The notes under the pieces are model-generated. The model saw only the letters and a list, made by a program, of their open reading frames with translations. It was not told where the DNA came from and ran no database searches. 64,000 nt of DNA from Phytophthora colocasiae (lineage: Eukaryota > Oomycota > Peronosporomycetes > Peronosporales > Peronosporaceae), in NCBI GenBank assembly GCA_018806915.1, contig JAGKQI010000017.1, positions 1 to 64,000 on the forward strand, in the 5' to 3' direction. A program made the translations under genes and the position numbers. Of this stretch, positions 11,101 to 20,866 are shown in pieces (the stretch's first letter is position 1; each line of letters begins with the position of its first letter).

Positions 11101-12336
11101 ATGGACGAGACCATCAAGAAGTCCGTCGCAGCGTCACTAGGCGCTGTCATCACGTCCTTTGTGGTGCGTGCCGTTAGCCGTTGATCGAAGCGTTTGCTTG
11201 CTCTGCCACTGACGATGATTCCTCGCTGCACAGGTTACACGTAAGACACTGACGTCCGATGAATATGCTGAGTGACAACATCCTTTACCATTTACTAAGG
11301 GTGGAATGCTTCGTGTGTGCCTGATTTTACAGCGCTGGAGGTGGTGAAGACAAGATTGCAGGTGCAAGCACCCACTGTAGTTCACGCGCCGCCTGCTGTG
11401 CAAAAGGTAGGTTACCAGCCACGCTTACTGAACGGCTATTCTGGCAATCGACAATTGCTAACTGCATTTATCATCTTTGCATATGGGCAGTGTCCATACT
11501 ACAGCTTCTCCAATGGACTGATGGACACAATGCTGCCGAAGCAGCGTCTCCTGACGCAGTGCAAATGTTCGCCGCAGCAGATCTGCTCGCCGCCGAAGCC
11601 TGACAGCACGTTGTTCACAATGGCTCGCATCGTAAGGCTTGAGGGGCCTTTAGCACTTTATGCTGGCTTGCCACCGACGCTGCTGACTGCTATTCCGTCG
11701 ACGGCGGTGTACTTTACGTCTTACGAGATGCTCCTCAACCGGCTTAAGAAGGCGTTTCCCGATCAAAACCACGGTCTGTTGGCAATGACGTCTGGAGCTG
11801 CAGCACGTGCAGCTTCCACTACAATTTTCTCCCCGTTCGAGCTCATCCGAGTTCAGATGCAAGCTGTTGCCAACGCGCATCCATTTACGACGTACGTGCG
11901 GCAAGTGTGGCAAGGCGGTGCACGACAACTGTTCGCCGGACTTGGTGCCACACTTGCCAGGGACATCCCGTTCTCAGCCTTCTACTGGTTCGGTATCGAG
12001 ACATCGAAGGAGTATCTGACTGGGCGGGTTCCTATTGCGGATGCAAATACGAAGCGCGTCTCGGTTGCTTTCGTTTCGGGTGTACTGGCCGGTATATTGG
12101 CCACAATCGCCACTCACCCGTTTGATGTGGTCAAGACCCGCTCACAGCTTGTCGTGTACACCAAAGACATGGCTCCAACACCATCGTTTACACAGCTGCT
12201 GCAGCAGGTTTGGCAGAACGAAGGTCCTAGGGGTTTGACGGCTGGGCTGGTGCCGCGTGTCGTGAAGGTTGCGCCGGCGTGCGCGATCACGATTTCCTCG
12301 TACGAGGCAGCCAAGCAGGCCTTCAACGTTGACTAA
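11101..12336 (+). CDS. Mitochondrial carrier, SLC25A39/A40 (Mtm1) type
   Basis: Six-span inner-membrane carrier with three repeats. Exon 1 (11101-11163) gives MDETIKKSVAASLGAVITSF. Intron 11164-11233 is followed by a 7-nt exon (11234-11240), intron 11241-11332, then the rest, interrupted by an in-frame 84-bp intron at 11407-11490. Spliced this way the first repeat reads SFVVTPLEVVKTRLQVQ with the P-x-E/D-x-x-K signature intact. The other signatures are SPFELIRVQ and HPFDVVKTR. CPYYSFSNGLMD between repeats 1 and 2 is typical of the A39/A40 branch, implicated in mitochondrial glutathione import and manganese/iron homeostasis. No frameshift is needed. Confidence 0.85.
11234..11240 (+). other. 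7-nt microexon of the SLC25A39/40 gene
   Basis: GTTACAC flanked by CAG on the left and GTAAGA on the right. Without it the conserved Pro of the first carrier signature is lost; with it the frame is kept across both introns. Confidence 0.75.
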
Positions 12337-13160
12337 GACTCGAATCACACTAGACTCATCATTTGCGTTTGCCATCCAGAAGTTCTCGAGCCTCGCAGGC
12401 AATAACTGCAGATGAGAGGCATTGCCAGGTGGTGCTGTCGTTGTAAGCCACAATTTTGCCCCAGATTTGCTGGTCAAGGAAGCCGCCCTGCACAGCACGC
12501 GGTCGATGCGGCAATACTCAGACAAAGTACACCGTAGCGGAGACCAGCAGTGCACCGAAATGAACGAGATACAGCTTCTGTGGCTGTGCCTCACCACGCG
12601 GCAAAGCCAACCAGCTGCACGGGTGCAGGGTATGAGTCGTCACCGCTGCCATCACACCAATGATTTACAGCGTGGTTCGTGGCACATTTCAGAGGCAACA
12701 GGCGCTCAGACCACGAACACCTTATGCATCTCCACTACCACTAGCCTAGTGACTAGGGCGCGCCACGACCAGGAAGGAACCTTGTTGGCCCTTTCTGCTA
12801 GCTAATGCATGCGCCACCGTAGCCATATTTCTTCATTCGGCGACTGCCGATTTGAAGTCGACTCGCCACAAATTCGAGCTAGGGTTGTGGCTATCTGCGC
12901 TGACTATCTTCCTGTGACAACACATATCCTTGGATTAGGGTGTCTTCACCGAAGTTGTCATCCAATATGTTGCGGGTTAGTGGAGCCCTGTCGAGAATTG
13001 ATTCCGGTTATGGTTGCCGTCCGGATATTCGATCTCCAGAGGGTGGAGTGCCGCAATGTCTCGACCGACACGAGACCAGAGTCAATTGGCATTTGGCTTG
13101 GAAGGCGACACCAGTGTTTGTTCGTGGTTAAAACAAACTGCTGGATAGATAGTTTATAAA
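12337..13160. other. No gene supported
   Basis: Several 60-150-codon open frames on both strands overlap one another, but none has a domain, signal peptide or repeated motif that I can defend. Confidence 0.45.
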
Positions 13161-14426
13161 ATGGTGCAGCAAGACGAGCAACAGGATATGAAGAAGCAGC
13201 AGAAGCAGTTCGACGTTGCTGCCAGCGGCGTCTCAACGTGCCTCACCGGCTCGAATCGTTCGAATGAGCCTGTCGTCGATGATGAGAGCTCTTCACTCTC
13301 TTTCAGCTCCTCGTGCCTCTCTTTTGCTTCACGGAAACTACGACGAAGACGACTACGCAGTTCTCAAGCTCGCGTTCCCCTTATTTCGGTCACGTCACTT
13401 TACAACCGTCTGCAGACTTCGGGGATCGTGCTGGTGGACTGCCGCAAAGGCGTCGATTTCGCTGCGGGCCACCTCCCAGATGCCTTACACTGCCCACACG
13501 TACACACGGGCTCGCATCTGACGTTGAGCTGTGCTGGACAAATGGTTAAGACGGTTGAAGACGTGCTAGAACTGACGGAGAATGAAAAACTACGTAAGAA
13601 ACTCGAGCGACGAGATCTGGTCGAAGTGGTCGTCATCGGAGGCAATCACACGGGCGCTTCTTTCTATAGGATGGACTGGGGCTATCGCTTTGCCAAGATG
13701 TTAATGGACGAAGGTCGCGTCTTTTCCGTGCGGTTCCTCGCTCAAGGATTCCAGACGTTTGCGAAGAAATACAATTTCATGTTGGTGTCGTCTCCCCTAT
13801 GGGCCCCGACCGAGGAAGAAATGCAGAATGGGGAGAGACAAGAAGATGCTCCAGTGGATACGTCAGTGTCAAGTCCGACGTCTGCGATGCACTTCCCAAA
13901 CGAAATTGTGGACGGATTCCTGTACCTGGGCAATTTCTGGCAAGCAAACTCAGCCGAAGTGATCGACGCCTTGCAGATCACTCACGTGGTCAACATGGGT
14001 GCGATCACTGACCAACGCAACAAATTCGAGCACGTGCAATATCTCGACGTTGCGATCAAGGACAATGAGGACGTGGACATTACTCATGAGTTCGGTCCTA
14101 CAATGGAATTCATTCACAAGGCAGCTGAGAAGAACGGACGCGTATTGATCCACTGCGTCCAAGGAGTCTCACGCTCGTCCACAATTTGCATCTGGTACGT
14201 GATGCTCAAGACCAAGTGCACTTGTCGGCCGCCTACAGCCACGTGCTCAAAATGTCGTCCCCTGATTTTCCCCAACCGAGGCTTTATGTCGCAACTAATT
14301 GCCAATGAACGAGAGCTGTACGGCGACCAGAGCGTCACTGAAGACGAGCTGGAGCTGCTTCAGAACGGTCTGTTACCGCCAGTGGACCGCAGTGGCTCAG
14401 CACTCTGCGAAACGTTCCTCCCGTAG
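13161..14426 (+). CDS. Rhodanese-dual specificity phosphatase (MKP-like)
   Basis: Single-exon protein with the two-domain plan of MAP kinase phosphatases. Residues 1-70 are Ser-rich and basic. Residues 73-215 form a rhodanese/CDC25-like domain (LVDCRKGVDFAAGHLPDA at the usual place) that in MKPs docks the kinase. Residues 240-390 form a DSP domain with the P-loop HCVQGVSRSS (general HCxxGxxRS) and an upstream DNEDVD loop carrying the general acid Asp. After LKTKCT the frame departs for about 45 nt (14220-14265): the neighbouring frame reads LSAAYSHVLK, the expected helix, before the original frame resumes at CRPLIFPNRGF. A compensating +1/-1 pair therefore garbles about 15 residues here. Confidence 0.8.
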   Translation: MVQQDEQQDMKKQQKQFDVAASGVSTCLTGSNRSNEPVVDDESSSLSFSSSCLSFASRKLRRRRLRSSQARVPLISVTSLYNRLQTSGIVLVDCRKGVDFAAGHLPDALHCPHVHTGSHLTLSCAGQMVKTVEDVLELTENEKLRKKLERRDLVEVVVIGGNHTGASFYRMDWGYRFAKMLMDEGRVFSVRFLAQGFQTFAKKYNFMLVSSPLWAPTEEEMQNGERQEDAPVDTSVSSPTSAMHFPNEIVDGFLYLGNFWQANSAEVIDALQITHVVNMGAITDQRNKFEHVQYLDVAIKDNEDVDITHEFGPTMEFIHKAAEKNGRVLIHCVQGVSRSSTICIWYVMLKTKCTCRPPTATCSKCRPLIFPNRGFMSQLIANERELYGDQSVTEDELELLQNGLLPPVDRSGSALCETFLP

Positions 14427-14477
14427 CTGAAAAGTTGACGCTCATATATAAGATTATATTATTGTTCAAGCCTCCAT

Positions 14478-15133
14478 TCACCTCAACGTGTGGAATATAC
14501 GGCCGTTGTCGTACTTGCCGTTCATGAAGCGGCCTCGCCATTCTACTCCGTCTTTGTCCACGTACAGCCCATCTCCATGCATTCTAACAGCGCAAACAAT
14601 CATAAAACAAACTTCAACATACACTTGTCATAAATGAGGCGTACCCACCGATTGCAGTGCCATCCACCGTCGTAGCGAGCGCCGTCCGTCCAGCAGTAGC
14701 TTCCAACTCCATGGAAGTTGCTGGCTTGGAACTCTCCATCATACTTTGCACCCGTTGCAAAGCTGTACGCGCCTTTGCCGTGCATTTGATCACGCAGCCA
14801 TTCGCCTTCGTATTTCTCAGCTCCAGTCCAGAAGGAGCCGTGCGCCTTGACGAACCACTTTGCCGCCGACCACGCAATACTTCCTCTACAGAATACAGCA
14901 GCAGCAAAAATTCAGCTGAAGCTAATGGATATCGACTACCTAATGCTACGTTAACGCACTGTACTTGCTGCCGTCGCTGAAGGAGAACGTGCCAGTTTTG
15001 ACCGTCTCATCGTCCTCGTCCACTGGTTGCTCTTCCTCGGTCCGGGCCGTGGCAGCCAAAGCAGCAGCTGCCGCCGCTGCAGCCTTAGCATCACCTTTGT
15101 CCAGCAGTTGAAGCGCTTGGACTTGACCACCAT
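14478..15133 (-). CDS. MORN-repeat protein
   Basis: Three exons on the minus strand. The start is probably the Met at 15131-15133 (MVVKSK); a 1-nt slip near 15115 is needed to reach the Ala-rich stretch and the acidic EEEQPVDEDDET. The MORN units follow: GTFSFSDGSKY, an intron (about 14893-14965), then GSFWTGAEKYEGEW, GKGAYSFATGAKYDGEF, GVGSYCWTDGARYDGGW, a second intron (about 14587-14648), and GDGLYVDKDGVEWRGRF. It ends GRIFHTLR at 14478. MORN repeats bind membranes or serve as scaffold modules in cilia and at the cell cortex. Its start is only 8 bp from the start of the divergent LRR gene. Confidence 0.75.
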
Positions 15134-15141
15134 GCCGTCTA

Positions 15142-16607
15142 ATGCAAAGGAATCCTTTTGAACCGCCGCGCCGGTTCACGGTACAGTGGTTTTTCAAACG
15201 GAGGATGTCCTTCCAGGACTTTGTGCACAACTATGAGATGGAGAGCTTGCAGCTTGGTATCACTGCGCGGCGGGATGTGATTCAAGCTATGATAGAGTTC
15301 TTCCCGTCAGAAGAAGATGACGGACTCAGTAGCAACTTCCAGGAGACGTCTCAAGCGCTAGCAGCACGACGCGGCAAAGAGATCCACCGAAGTAACAGGA
15401 ATTGTGCTGGTTCTAGCTGGTAACACGAAAGAAGGCTTTCATAATCGACTGCGCAATATTCAGTTGGTGGCACTTGCCAACGCATTACACAAAAGTCTCG
15501 TGCCTGGTCTCATTGGCCTCGATCTACGTTTCAACCACTTGGGGAACATGAAGACGAATCGGAGCAACAAGATACCGTCGTTAGCAGCGCAGAGGATGGA
15601 GAAGAACCAGATGAACGTGAATTCCTTTTAGACACTGCATCAAGCCTTGGGAGACTGTTGCAGCCGACACCTTCCTATCCGTGTCAAATCGCAGAGTTGA
15701 ATCTACAAGGCAACCGTCTTGGCAGTGAGAGCTGTCGATTGCTCTGTACTGCACTTCTCGATACTGCAGGATCAGCGTCCCCACTGCGACGCCTGAAATC
15801 TCAATGGGAATCCTTTAGGGTCTCCTGGTGGTCACGCTGATAGCTGCATTACTGGGCGCGAGTACTTGTCCGTTGCAAGAACTCGACGTGGGTAACACCG
15901 ACCTCGACGTATCGAATCTCATCGCTATCGCGCAGTCACTGCGTGTCAACCGCAACCTTGAAGCTCTAAATCTTGACAACCCCATCATAAAGACCAAGGA
16001 GGAAGAAGCTATCCAGTACATTGGCAAGATGCTGCAAGTGAACCGCGTACTGAAGAATCTGAGTCTGGCCAAGCACCAAATGACGGATAGCGGTGCACAG
16101 GTGCTAGCTGAGCGATTACTGGATAACCGGTCACTCCAGTGCCTCATACTTCGAGCCAACCGCATCGGGAGCACAGGTGCTTCTGCTCTTGCGGCTTTGC
16201 TACTGCGTCATCCGACACTTGCGATGTTCGACTTAAGTGCCAACCGAATCGGAGACGCTGGAGCGAAGGCCTTCGCGACGGTGCTTAAAGCCAACATGAC
16301 TACTCCTATGGAAGTGCTTTCACTCTGTTCCACATCTCTCACAGATGACGGTATGGCTGCTCTTGCAACTGCTTGTCTAAAGTGCCAGAAACCGGATGAA
16401 GGAACGCGTCTGCGCTGCTTGCTTTTATGGGGAAACATCTTCGGTCCCAGGACATCACCGCTCGTCCTAGAGCTGTGTAAACCTGGAGGTCGATTCCATG
16501 AACACGGAGTTGAGACTGATTTCCTACCGCGCATTGTAGACGATGAAGTGCTGGTTGCTCATCAGGAGGCAGTGATGTTCCCAAGATTCGCTTCATCAAA
16601 ACGGTAA
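15142..16607 (+). CDS. Leucine-rich repeat protein (ribonuclease-inhibitor type), frameshifted 5' half
   Basis: The 3' 260 codons are clean and hold at least six ribonuclease-inhibitor-type LRRs (LEALNLDN, LKNLSLAKHQMTDSGA, LQCLILRANRIGSTGA, LAMFDLSANRIGDAGA, EVLSLCSTSLTDDG). The 5' half starts at 15142 or at the Met at 15205 and continues through frame changes near 15390, 15550 and 15800. The pieces IVLVLAGNTKEGF, LIGLDLRFNHLG, IAELNLQGNRLGSESC and NLNGNPLGSPGGHA continue the same repeat series. No NACHT or kinase domain is visible, and the function is unknown. The shifts fall between well-preserved repeats, which points to base-call error. Confidence 0.7.
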
Positions 16608-16637
16608 TAAACTTGGATAAAAATTACTACTCCTTTT

Positions 16638-17795
16638 CTAACCCCCCTCCCCCCCCTCCGATGAAGTGGTCCAGCCCGGGATCGATGACAGCAACTTCTT
16701 CACTTTTTGAACTAGAGTCTGTAACTCGCGAGGAAGACCCTGCTCCAACAACGGGTTCTCCGCGGAGTTCTTGTAGCCGCAGACTTGTCTACCGATCGGA
16801 GGATCATAGACGTAGCGTATCCCACAGAATACGTCGTGAATCAACGGTAGAGTCGTCTCGTTGAAGGCGTAGGTCTCCGCACCTCCCTCTTTTACGTGAG
16901 GAAAGCCGAGCTCCGTAAGCATATCCTTGAGCAGATTCTCCGCAGCGACTTGATAGTTCTTGTCTATCTCCACACTCCAAACAGAAAAACCACCTCGCCG
17001 TGTTTTCGGAGACTGCGTGTCTGTTGGTGCTCGCGCAGTCGACGGAGGATGTCATCAGAACGCCCAACCTTCACGACGAAGTTGGTCTCATCAGTCGTGT
17101 TGGGGTTGAAAGATGACACTAATCCACAGTGTACAGCGTAGACCCCTCCTACTTCATGAGATTTTTTTGGAGGCTCGTAGAATACCCCATTCACAAGCGG
17201 CTTGCGATGCACCACATAGGGTCGGTTTGGGTTCTTGACATCTTCATCGAAGATCCCATCCTCCCAGTCGTCGCGACGGCTTCTGGCGGCGAGGAGCATG
17301 CTACGTTCCTGCAGAACGTCCTCCAGTTTAAGGTAAGTGCTTTCGCCCTTACCAATGATTTCCGTGTTCGACTCGTATGTTGTCACCAACGAGGATGTGG
17401 TCCTGGAAGTGACCTTGAAAACGATTCCAACCACATGGTCGTCCAACCCTCGGTTGTAAATCCTTCCATGGGACGAATGGAGTGCCTTTGAAGTAAAGCC
17501 GCTTGGGGAAACCTTTCTCATAGCGTCGGAGTTGACGGTGCGAGATCACCCTCCCGTTCGCGTCCCGAGGCATCGGACGTGTTGTCCACTCATGGAACTT
17601 TTCCTGACGCTTCTGCGTTAACGTCCAAGTCTCCATCGCTTGACACGCCCGTGGCTTGCAGAGTCCTTGCTTGAGAGGGGCTGCGGTGTAGAAGGTAAAA
17701 TGGAGATTGTGCGAAAGCCTACTCTGGCCACCTGTGGCTCTTACCTGTATCCAGGAGTCTTCCACTAGAAGTAGATACTCCCACAACTTCACCAC
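16638..17795 (-). CDS. GIY-YIG/T5orf172-like domain protein
   Basis: The central part reads GGVYAVHC, then NFVVKVGRSDDILRRLREHQ, then after a 1-nt slip at a T-run near 16985, VEIDKNYQVAAENLL and AETYAF. This is the order seen in T5orf172/MUG113 relatives of the GIY-YIG fold: a GxYxV strand, a VKVGRsxDxxxRLxxH strand-helix and a downstream Glu helix. The Arg in VGRS and the Glu of the QVAAENLL helix fit the catalytic or phosphate-binding positions. The N-terminal 150 residues from the Met at 17795 are basic and Trp-rich, with no domain I know; a second slip is needed near 17440. It could be a nuclease or a binding module. The stop is near a C-run at 16638. Confidence 0.5.
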
Positions 17796-17852
17796 CTACA
17801 AGGAGCGGTGCTTTCACCTGCTTAGCGTGGTGTCACGCTTGAAGAGTGAGGA

Positions 17853-19104
17853 AGCTGACGGGCGGCGAGCCTGTGATCCTGCAGACCAAGCTGATCGATC
17901 CAGTGGAGCTGGAGAAGGCGCTGGTGGCCGCGCATCAAGTCGCTGATGCTGTGCAACCCGAGCAACCCGGCCGGCACGGTGCACTCACCTGCCCAGTTGG
18001 AAAACATCGCTGCGGTTCTGTGCAAGCCTCAGTTCCGTCACATCCTGGTGATCGCTGACGAGATCTACGAGCAGTTGGTGTACCAGGACGAAGCGTGAAC
18101 ACCAGAGCTTCGCGACGCTGCCTGGCATGTACGAGCGCACGCTGACGGTGAACGGCTTCTCGAAGTCGCACGCGATGCCGGGTCTGCGTATCGGCTACCT
18201 GGCCGCACCAAAGTACTTCGTGCAGGTGTGCACGAAGCTTCAGGGTCAGCTGACGTCGTGTGCGAACTCGGTGGGCCAGGCTGCCGCCGTGGAGGCCATG
18301 AGGTACGAGATGGAGTGTGTGTCGCAGAACGAGGAGCGCATGACGGAGACGTTGGCGATCATGGACGCGAAGCGCAAGTACATCGTGAAGCGCCTGCAGG
18401 CGATCCCGCAGCTGGAGTTTGCGTACCCGACGTCGGCGTTCTACGTGTTCCTGGACCTGGCGTCGTACTTCGACGGCAAGCAGGGCGTGACGGCGGACAA
18501 GAGCGAGGTGGTGAAGGACGCGGATGACTACTGCGAGTACCTGCTTCGCCACTACCACGTGGCTCTGGTGCCCGGTTCGGCGTTCGGCGTGAAGAACGGT
18601 CTGCGCATCTCGTACGCTTGCTCGATGGAGACGATTTAGCACGCGCTGGACGGTCTGGAGCAGTCGCTTGGCGCGCTGACGTTCACTCCGGTGTCCGGCG
18701 GTGCTGCTACTTCTAGTGTGGTTGCCCCGACCTCGAACGGTGGCGCGGTTGTTGCGCGTGCCCCGTTCCGTGAAGACGCTCCGTTGACGGAGAAGTACCT
18801 GCAGAACCCGTTGCTGGGCAAGATCGCTGCGTCGAAGACGGTGGTGGTCCTTGGTTTGGCGAAGCAGCTGGAGGCCGAGGGCAAGCAGGTGTGGTCGCTG
18901 TGCGTTGGTGAGCCCGACTTCGCTCCTTCGGAGCGTGTGCTGAAGGCTGGCATGTCGGCCATGGAGCAGGGCAAGGTGAAGTACACGGACGTGAAGGGCA
19001 CGGCTGAGCTGCGCACGCTGATCGCGCAGTACCTGGAGACGTGCAAGGGTCTGAAGTACGACCCGTTGACGGAGTGTCGAACGGCGCGAAGCAGACGGTG
19101 TACC
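17853..19104 (+). pseudogene. Fragment of a tandem class I aminotransferase gene
   Basis: PLP-dependent aspartate/tyrosine-type aminotransferase sequence, truncated at both ends. It enters inside one domain (KLTGGEPVILQTKLID), then LMLCNPSNPAGTV, IADEIYEQLVY, the PLP lysine region NGFSKSHAMPGLRIGY and the end of that domain. It goes on through a linker rich in Ser/Val/Ala into the start of a second, similar domain (LQNPLLGKIAASKTVVVLGL, LCVGEPDFAPSE, KVKYTDVKG) and breaks off at SNGAKQTVY. There are frame slips near 17935, 18097 and 19076, and a TAG at 18637 replaces a Glu expected before HALDGLEQ. Codon use is strongly GC3-biased, as in highly expressed genes. It is a dead fragment of a gene encoding repeated aminotransferase domains. 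Confidence 0.8.
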
Positions 19105-19111
19105 GCGATAA

Positions 19112-19440
19112 TCTATAGAATCGTTTAAACGCAATTGTTTTAACGTTAAAACACGTACATGACGTAATCACTCAGCCAATCAGGAGCGATGCTGACGTGT
19201 GCACACCCTGCGCCGCGATTTTGATCCCGTAATCAAAGCTTTAAATCGATGGTGCGCTCGCTGCAAGCGCTTCTCCACTGTGAGGCGAGGCAGGTATGTT
19301 CGTGAAGATTCCTTCTACATGTATGGCAAGTTTCGGCCAAGTTTCGCCGCGTTGCTTCGCTGTTATGGCCTCATTGAGTCTCCTGCACATATTACAGAGT
19401 GTTTTAACGTAAAAACAAACTATTTTAACGTTTAAACTAT
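19112..19440. mobile_element. Small inverted-repeat element (MITE-like), about 330 bp
   Basis: The ends are inverted: TTGTTTTAACGTTAAAACAC at 19135-19154 matches, with one change, the reverse complement of 19399-19418. Outside these, GTTTAAACG motifs near 19123 and 19429 extend the similarity to about 40 bp per side. The ends are AT-rich with repeated TTTAAACG/TTTTAACG words. The interior holds a 78-codon open frame rich in basic residues that I cannot assign. The left end abuts the point where the aminotransferase fragment stops, and the right end is 35 bp before the RF2 start codon. No clear target duplication is visible. Confidence 0.55.
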
Positions 19441-19474
19441 CCGTTTTAACTGATCCATATCGAACGGCACAAAA

Positions 19475-20803
19475 ATGCTTGGTCGATTATCCCTTCGACG
19501 CGCGGACGTGACTGCCTCGTGTGCGGCCCTCAGGGACTGTATCAATGTGCGAATTGCTGGTCATGTATTGCAAGCATCTTCTTCTACTGTGCACGAAATT
19601 TGGGCTCCTGCACAGCGCATGTTCTCTCTGCACTCTCCATCCAAAAACTCGACAGCTTTTTCCTCTTCTGACGCATCTACAAACGGTGAGTCCTTCGCTT
19701 CTTTAGCTGCTCAAGCGCAAGTAGAGATCGAAGTCATCCACGACGTTGTTGTCACGGCACATAATGCCCAAGAACTCGCCAAATTGCGCCAAGAAGCCTC
19801 CGAGCCGAATCTCTGGGATGACGCCACCAACGCCGCGTCAGTGGTGCAGCGACTGGCTGCACTAGAGTCACGTGAGACTCGAGCCCATGATCTTCACCGT
19901 CAATATTTGGATACGAAGGAGCTGTACGTATTGGCGACAGAGGAGCAAGACGATCCCATGATACGGGACTGCGAGAGTGCCATGGCGGCAGTTCGTGCGG
20001 ACGCACAGCAACTTCGACTGGAGCTCTTGCTGTCTCATGAGAGTGACGGTCGATCATGCTTCGTGGAGATCCAAGCTGGAGCTGGAGGAACTGATAGTTG
20101 CGACTGGACAGCGATGTTGGCAAGGATGTACTCGCGATGGGGTGAGAGTCGTGGGTTTCAAGTGCAGTACGTTGATGAGTCTGTTGGAGAGGAAGCTGGC
20201 TTTAGATCAGTTATGTTGAGACTTGACGGCTCGTACGCTTACGGTTGGGCGAAGACTGAGGCTGGTGTGCATCGTATCGTGCGTATTTCGCCATTTGATA
20301 GCGCTAGCAGACGTCACACGTCGTTTGCTCAAGTGCGTGTGTACCCTATCGCTGCTGAAAGCCGCTCCAACGAAGAGCTGGAGATCTCGACCAAAGATCT
20401 ACGAATTGATACGTTCCGATCGTCAGGGCCTGGAGGACAACATGTTAACTCTACGGACAGTGCAATTCGAATTACGCATTTGCCAACGGGAATTGTGGTA
20501 CAGAGTCAATCGGATCGATCCCAGCACCGCAACAAGGCTGAGGCAATGGCTATGCTCCGTGCGAAGCTTTATCAACGTAAGATTGAAGGTGAAGTAAGAG
20601 CAAGACAGCAATTCGCTCAAGGACTTGGGGATAACGCGTGGGGAAATCAGATCCGATCGTACGTCTTACACCCGTACCAGTTGGTGAAGGACCATCGCAC
20701 TAACTACTCTGAAAGCAACACTACCCAAGTGCTTGACGGCAGTATCGATCATTTTATTGAGAAGATGCTTCTTCATCAGACAGCGGTGGACGGAATCGCA
20801 TAG
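19475..20803 (+). CDS. prfB: Peptide chain release factor 2, mitochondrial
   Basis: Class I release factor of bacterial RF2 type, single intact exon of 442 codons. The N-terminus of about 70 residues is Arg/Ser-rich and lacks acidic clusters, as expected for mitochondrial targeting. The stop-codon-reading tripeptide is SPF (residues 272-274, in RISPFDSASRRHTSF), which recognises UGA and UAA. The GGQ motif that triggers peptidyl-tRNA hydrolysis is at about residue 320 (SSGPGGQHVN). The AGAGGTDSCDW motif of domain 2 is present. There is no sign of the programmed +1 frameshift used by bacterial prfB. It converges on the DGK gene with 63 bp between stop codons. Confidence 0.9.
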   Translation: MLGRLSLRRADVTASCAALRDCINVRIAGHVLQASSSTVHEIWAPAQRMFSLHSPSKNSTAFSSSDASTNGESFASLAAQAQVEIEVIHDVVVTAHNAQELAKLRQEASEPNLWDDATNAASVVQRLAALESRETRAHDLHRQYLDTKELYVLATEEQDDPMIRDCESAMAAVRADAQQLRLELLLSHESDGRSCFVEIQAGAGGTDSCDWTAMLARMYSRWGESRGFQVQYVDESVGEEAGFRSVMLRLDGSYAYGWAKTEAGVHRIVRISPFDSASRRHTSFAQVRVYPIAAESRSNEELEISTKDLRIDTFRSSGPGGQHVNSTDSAIRITHLPTGIVVQSQSDRSQHRNKAEAMAMLRAKLYQRKIEGEVRARQQFAQGLGDNAWGNQIRSYVLHPYQLVKDHRTNYSESNTTQVLDGSIDHFIEKMLLHQTAVDGIA

Positions 20804-20866
20804 ATAAGTAAGTCTACGTATTTACTTAACGGCACGCTACGTTAAAATGCAACTTCTCCTGTAGTG

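Noticed and set aside
12422..12805. A 127-codon plus frame between the carrier and phosphatase genes
   Set aside because: Overlaps equally long frames on the other strand; no domain, no signal peptide and no RxLR-type motif after a leader.
17935..19134. A 399-codon open frame on the minus strand, very rich in Arg, Leu and His
   Set aside because: It is antisense to the aminotransferase fragment, whose strong GC3 bias suppresses stop codons on the other strand. Composition is unnatural and no domain is visible.
19752..20123. A 123-codon minus-strand frame inside RF2
   Set aside because: Shadow of a well-supported gene; no features of its own.
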